Origin: an uncultured Lachnospiraceae bacterium
Lineage (GTDB): Bacteria; Bacillota_A; Clostridia; Lachnospirales; Lachnospiraceae
Direction: 5' to 3'
Length of the DNA stretch: 8,749 bases
NCBI GenBank assembly: GCA_946630765.1
Contig: CAMOZF010000060.1
Coordinates: 1 to 8,749 of the forward strand
The stretch's first letter is position 1; every line of letters starts with the position of its first letter. The notes under the pieces are model-generated. The model was not told the DNA's origin and ran no database searches. It was given only the letters and a program-made list of their open reading frames with translations. The position numbers and the translations under genes are program-made. Shown here one piece after another: positions 6,165 to 8,749 of the stretch.

Positions 6165-7363
6165 AATACGCATCCTCCGTCCTTGTCGTCTCGGAATCCG
6201 CGCTCTATTTCTCGCTCCTTCTTCTGATTCCGGGCTTTTCCGGGCTCTTTTCCGGCATGCTCCTGATCCTCGGCCTGATCTTTTTCAGCCTTCTTCTTGC
6301 GGAACTGCTGGAAAAATATCTGCCGCTTCGGATTCTTGCGAGCCTCCTGCCGCTTCTTGCCTTTTTGATCCTGCCGCGGGAGTTTCACACGCTGTTTCTT
6401 CTTCCGCCGGTTTTATATGCGCTTCTTAGCGGCGCGCTCGGCCGCTTTTACCGGGAGTACTGGCGGTATCTTCGGGTTTTCCGGCTTCTTCTTGTGCCAG
6501 CGGCCGCGTTTCTTGTGATCGCGCTCGTGAATGACCCGATGATGAAAAATGTGCTGATCCTTCTCGCTCTCTTCATTTTCCCGGGCCTGATCGGCCTTCG
6601 GATGCTTCGGATGGAGGGCTCTGGCAGCGCGAAATGGCGCCTTCTGAACGGACTTTCCGTGCTGCTTCCGCCGCTTGTTCTTTTCGGGCTTTCGGCAGGT
6701 CTTGCCTTTTTGTTCTCTCATGCGGGCAGGATTTTCGAGTTTCTGATCATGCGGCCGCTCGCATGGTTTCTGCGCGGCGTCACCTTCGTCATGGGGAACA
6801 TTTTCAGAAGTGAGAAGATGGCCGAGGAAATGGCCGAAGAAACCGCGGAAACGCTGATCGAGACGACGGAAGCCGCGGCCCAGGGCGTTTCGGAATCGAC
6901 GGAAGCCGCATCCTCCGGCTTTTCGCTTCCGCCGGTGGATCTTTCCTCGGTGAATCCGCGGATTTTCCTTGCGGTGCTTCTGGTGATCCTGCTTTTTGTT
7001 GTTGTGCTTCTTGTCGTGCTCCGCCGGAAAAAGACAGTGCCTGCCGAGGAAACGGCACCCGAGCAGGGCAGCTTCTTCCGCCCCGTCCGGGAACGCAGGA
7101 GCCGGAAAAAGCTTTCGTCACCCGTGCAGCGGATCCGCTCCTGCTACCGCGAGTATCTGAGCCTCATGAAAAAGGCAGGACTTCGGCGCGCACCCGGCAC
7201 GACTTCTCTTGAAGTGATGGAGAAAACAAAGGCACTGAATCTCTCCGCCCCCGCTTCCGCGCTTCGTGCGCTTTATCTTCAGGCCCGCTACAATAATTCG
7301 GCCGCGAAAGAGGATGCCGAAAAGGCCGAGGAGATCCTTTCGGAAATCCGAAGATCCCTTTAG
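6161..7363 (+). CDS. Multi-pass membrane protein with C-terminal DUF4129 domain, TgpA-like but without transglutaminase core
   Basis: A 400-residue membrane protein. About seven or eight hydrophobic segments occupy 10-213. An acidic Glu/Ala/Thr-rich stretch (218-253, with repeated AEEMAEETAE-type runs) continues to about 265. A strong membrane helix, IFLAVLLVILLFVVVLLVVL (268-287), and a basic linker follow. The C-terminal domain (about 324-398) fits DUF4129: SCYREYLSLMKKAGLRRAPG, then TTSLEVMEK and LRALYLQARYN. TgpA proteins place a transglutaminase domain between the N-terminal helices and the last helix. Here only the ~50-residue acidic linker occupies that place. The sole cysteine is C328, inside DUF4129, and only two histidines (H76, H187) are present, so a Cys-His-Asp catalytic set is not possible. 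Position behind MoxR and DUF58 matches the TgpA position in other genomes. Function is unknown; a scaffold role at the membrane is inferred. The TAG stop is followed by no terminator. Confidence 0.82.
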   Translation: MKYASSVLVVSESALYFSLLLLIPGFSGLFSGMLLILGLIFFSLLLAELLEKYLPLRILASLLPLLAFLILPREFHTLFLLPPVLYALLSGALGRFYREYWRYLRVFRLLLVPAAAFLVIALVNDPMMKNVLILLALFIFPGLIGLRMLRMEGSGSAKWRLLNGLSVLLPPLVLFGLSAGLAFLFSHAGRIFEFLIMRPLAWFLRGVTFVMGNIFRSEKMAEEMAEETAETLIETTEAAAQGVSESTEAASSGFSLPPVDLSSVNPRIFLAVLLVILLFVVVLLVVLRRKKTVPAEETAPEQGSFFRPVRERRSRKKLSSPVQRIRSCYREYLSLMKKAGLRRAPGTTSLEVMEKTKALNLSAPASALRALYLQARYNNSAAKEDAEKAEEILSEIRRSL

Positions 7364-7380
7364 GCGCCTCATAAAAAGCA

Positions 7381-7409
7381 TTGATTTTTTGCCGCTGAAT
7401 CATTATAAT
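7381..7409 (+). promoter_or_regulatory. Sigma-A-type promoter of the fucO-like gene
   Basis: TTGATT (7381-7386) and a perfect TATAAT (7404-7409) are separated by 17 bp. The expected start near 7416 gives a leader of about 29 nt, ending in the AGGAAGG ribosome binding site at 7429-7435. The -35 begins only 17 bp after the stop codon of the upstream gene. Confidence 0.8.
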
Positions 7410-7444
7410 ATGGGTAATCCCAAAAGAAAGGAAGGTACAGTCCC

Positions 7445-8596
7445 ATGTACAAGTTTATGTTAAATGAAACCTCTTATCACGGCGCGGGCTGCCGCACTGC
7501 AGTTGTCGACGAGATCAAGGCGCGCGGCTTCAAAAAAGCTTTCGTTGCTTCTGACCCGGACCTTGTCAAATTCGGCGTTACCGCGAAGATCACCGATCTT
7601 CTGGACGCGGCAGAGATTCCCTATACCGTATATTCCAATATCAAACCGAACCCCACGATCGAGAATGTCCAGACCGGCGTTCAGGCCTTCAAGGACAGCG
7701 AAGCAGACGTGATCGTCGCCATCGGCGGCGGCTCTTCCATGGATACCTCGAAGGCCATCGGCATCATCATCACGAACCCCGAGTTCGCGGATGTCCGTTC
7801 TCTTGAGGGCGTTGCGCCCACCAAGAACCCCTGCGTTCCGATCATCGCTGTTCCGACGACCGCCGGCACCGCTGCGGAAGTTACGATCAACTACGTCATC
7901 ACCGATGTGGAAAAGAAGCGTAAATTCGTCTGCGTCGATGCGCATGACATCCCGGTCGTCGCTGTTGTCGATCCCGAAATGATGGCGACCATGCCCAAGT
8001 CCCTCGCGGCTGCAACCGGTATGGATGCGCTGACCCACGCGATCGAAGGCTACATCACCGCAGGTGCCTGGGAGCTTTCCGACATGTTCCACATCAAGGC
8101 GATCGAAATCATCGCGCGTTCTCTTCGTAAGGCAGTCGCCGGTGATCCGGAAGGCCAGGAAGGCATGGCGCTCGGCCAGTACGTCGCAGGCATGGGCTTC
8201 TCTAACGTCGGCCTCGGTGTTGACCACGCAATGGCACATACCCTTTCCGCCTACTACGATATGCCGCACGGCAAGGCCTGCGCAACCCTTCTTCCGACCG
8301 TCATGGCTTACAATGCACCGGCTTCCGGCGAGAAGTACCGCGAGATCGCGCGTGTCATGGGTGTTCAGGGCGTTGACGAAATGACCCAGGACGAATACCG
8401 TAAAGCGGCTGTGGACGCTGTTCAGAAGCTTGCGGAAGACGTCGGCATCAACTGCTCTCTGAAGGGCATCGTAAAGGAAGAAGACCTCGACCAGCTCTGT
8501 GTCGACGCCTACAACGATGCCTGCCGTCCCGGCAACCCGCGTGAAGTCACTGTCGAGGACATCAAGGCGATGTATCTTGAACTGATGAACAAATAA
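7445..8596 (+). CDS. fucO: Iron-containing alcohol dehydrogenase, FucO-like lactaldehyde reductase
   Basis: A 383-residue cytosolic group III (iron-dependent) alcohol dehydrogenase, the same length class as E. coli FucO. Stretches such as NNPEFADVRSLEG-like NPEFADVRSLEG (111-122), TTAGTAAEVTINYVITD (138-154), KFVCVDAHDIP (160-170) and ALGQYVAGMGFSNVGLG (242-258) match FucO closely. The NAD motif is AIGGGSSMD (92-100). Metal ligands are D194, H198, H261 and H275, with H265 as the likely catalytic neighbour. FucO reduces L-lactaldehyde to 1,2-propanediol with NADH during fucose or rhamnose fermentation, but relatives reduce other short aldehydes. No sugar genes lie beside it, so the substrate is uncertain. 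AGGAAGG lies 9 nt before the ATG. Arginine codons are 8 CGT and 3 CGC of 11, unlike the mixed use in the MoxR gene, suggesting high expression. It has its own promoter and a strong terminator. One oddity is D260 beside ligand H261 (GVDHAMAH), where FucO has GLVH. Confidence 0.92.
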   Translation: MYKFMLNETSYHGAGCRTAVVDEIKARGFKKAFVASDPDLVKFGVTAKITDLLDAAEIPYTVYSNIKPNPTIENVQTGVQAFKDSEADVIVAIGGGSSMDTSKAIGIIITNPEFADVRSLEGVAPTKNPCVPIIAVPTTAGTAAEVTINYVITDVEKKRKFVCVDAHDIPVVAVVDPEMMATMPKSLAAATGMDALTHAIEGYITAGAWELSDMFHIKAIEIIARSLRKAVAGDPEGQEGMALGQYVAGMGFSNVGLGVDHAMAHTLSAYYDMPHGKACATLLPTVMAYNAPASGEKYREIARVMGVQGVDEMTQDEYRKAAVDAVQKLAEDVGINCSLKGIVKEEDLDQLCVDAYNDACRPGNPREVTVEDIKAMYLELMNK

Positions 8597-8617
8597 GCTC
8601 CATCTTATCTGACAGCC

Positions 8618-8668
8618 ACGGCCCATCCGGTTTCTGTTTTCACAGACCTGGATGGGCCGTTTTATTTT
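8618..8668 (+). terminator. Rho-independent terminator of the fucO-like gene
   Basis: An 11-bp perfect stem pairs 8618-8628 (ACGGCCCATCC) with 8650-8660 (GGATGGGCCGT). The loop contains a further short stem (TCTGT / ACAGA) and the stem is followed by TTTTATTTT (8660-8668). It starts 21 bp after the TAA stop of the fucO-like gene. No matching A run precedes it, so it acts mainly for the plus strand. Confidence 0.9.
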
Positions 8669-8749
8669 AGCATTATAATGAGAAGAACTGTCTGTTCTGC
8701 GGCTGGGGCTCCCGCGCACACGCTTCAGATAGACTTTCAGGGCCCTACT

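Noticed and set aside
8684..8698. LexA/SOS box
   Set aside because: Gram-positive SOS boxes have the form CGAAC-N4-GTTCG. This site has a 5-nt spacer and A/T outer bases.
7460..8719. Long open frame on the minus strand, opposite the fucO-like gene
   Set aside because: It is a shadow of the strongly biased codons of the plus-strand gene. Its protein is rich in Asp, Gly, Arg and His with no recognisable domain, and no ribosome binding site was seen.
8678..8749. Short plus-strand open frame from an ATG to the right edge
   Set aside because: There is no ribosome binding site, the ATG overlaps the TATAAT, and the 24 visible residues resemble nothing recognised.

Overview
The window looks like chromosome from a moderately high-GC Firmicute, most likely a Clostridia/Lachnospiraceae-type anaerobe. 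The evidence is strong AGGAGG-type ribosome binding sites, two TTG starts, sigma-A-like promoters, an electron-bifurcating-type Nfn pair and a FucO-type iron alcohol dehydrogenase. The genus cannot be fixed from this window. No tRNA, rRNA, CRISPR array, insertion sequence or integrase was seen.

Layout. (1) 1-1103, minus strand: a prepilin peptidase (A24 family) followed 36 bp downstream by the N-terminal part of a PP2C Ser/Thr phosphatase that runs off the left edge. This resembles the end of a Tad/Flp-type secretion or pilus locus, but the pilus genes themselves are not in view. (2) 1104-1266: a divergent intergenic region with two tandem 20-bp-spaced dyads (AATATCAAAT direct repeats, each forming TCAA-N6-TTGA). 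(3) 1267-1623, plus strand: a small XRE-family regulator. (4) 1638-1685: a strong bidirectional terminator between the convergent regulator and the nfn operon. (5) 1712-3991, minus strand: a two-gene operon, small then large subunit of an NfnAB-type NADH-dependent ferredoxin:NADP oxidoreductase, from a clear sigma-A promoter. (6) 4055-4110: the gap between two divergent promoters, containing A/T tracts. (7) 4177-7363, plus strand: a tightly overlapped MoxR / DUF58 / multi-TM DUF4129 operon joined by two ATGA overlaps. (8) 7445-8596, plus strand: a fucO-like lactaldehyde reductase with its own promoter and a strong terminator. (9) 8669-8749: no gene recognised.

How the parts relate. NfnAB would balance NADH, NADPH and ferredoxin in an anaerobe, and the FucO-like enzyme would dispose of NADH by reducing an aldehyde. 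Both fit fermentative redox metabolism but are transcribed separately. The MoxR-DUF58-DUF4129 operon is a membrane-associated AAA+ chaperone-type module. Its third protein has the architecture of TgpA with the transglutaminase domain missing. Most of the window is recognisable housekeeping or accessory content. The points most worth a second look are the tandem dyads, the transglutaminase-less operon and the phosphatase/prepilin-peptidase pair. I did not find a clearly new system.
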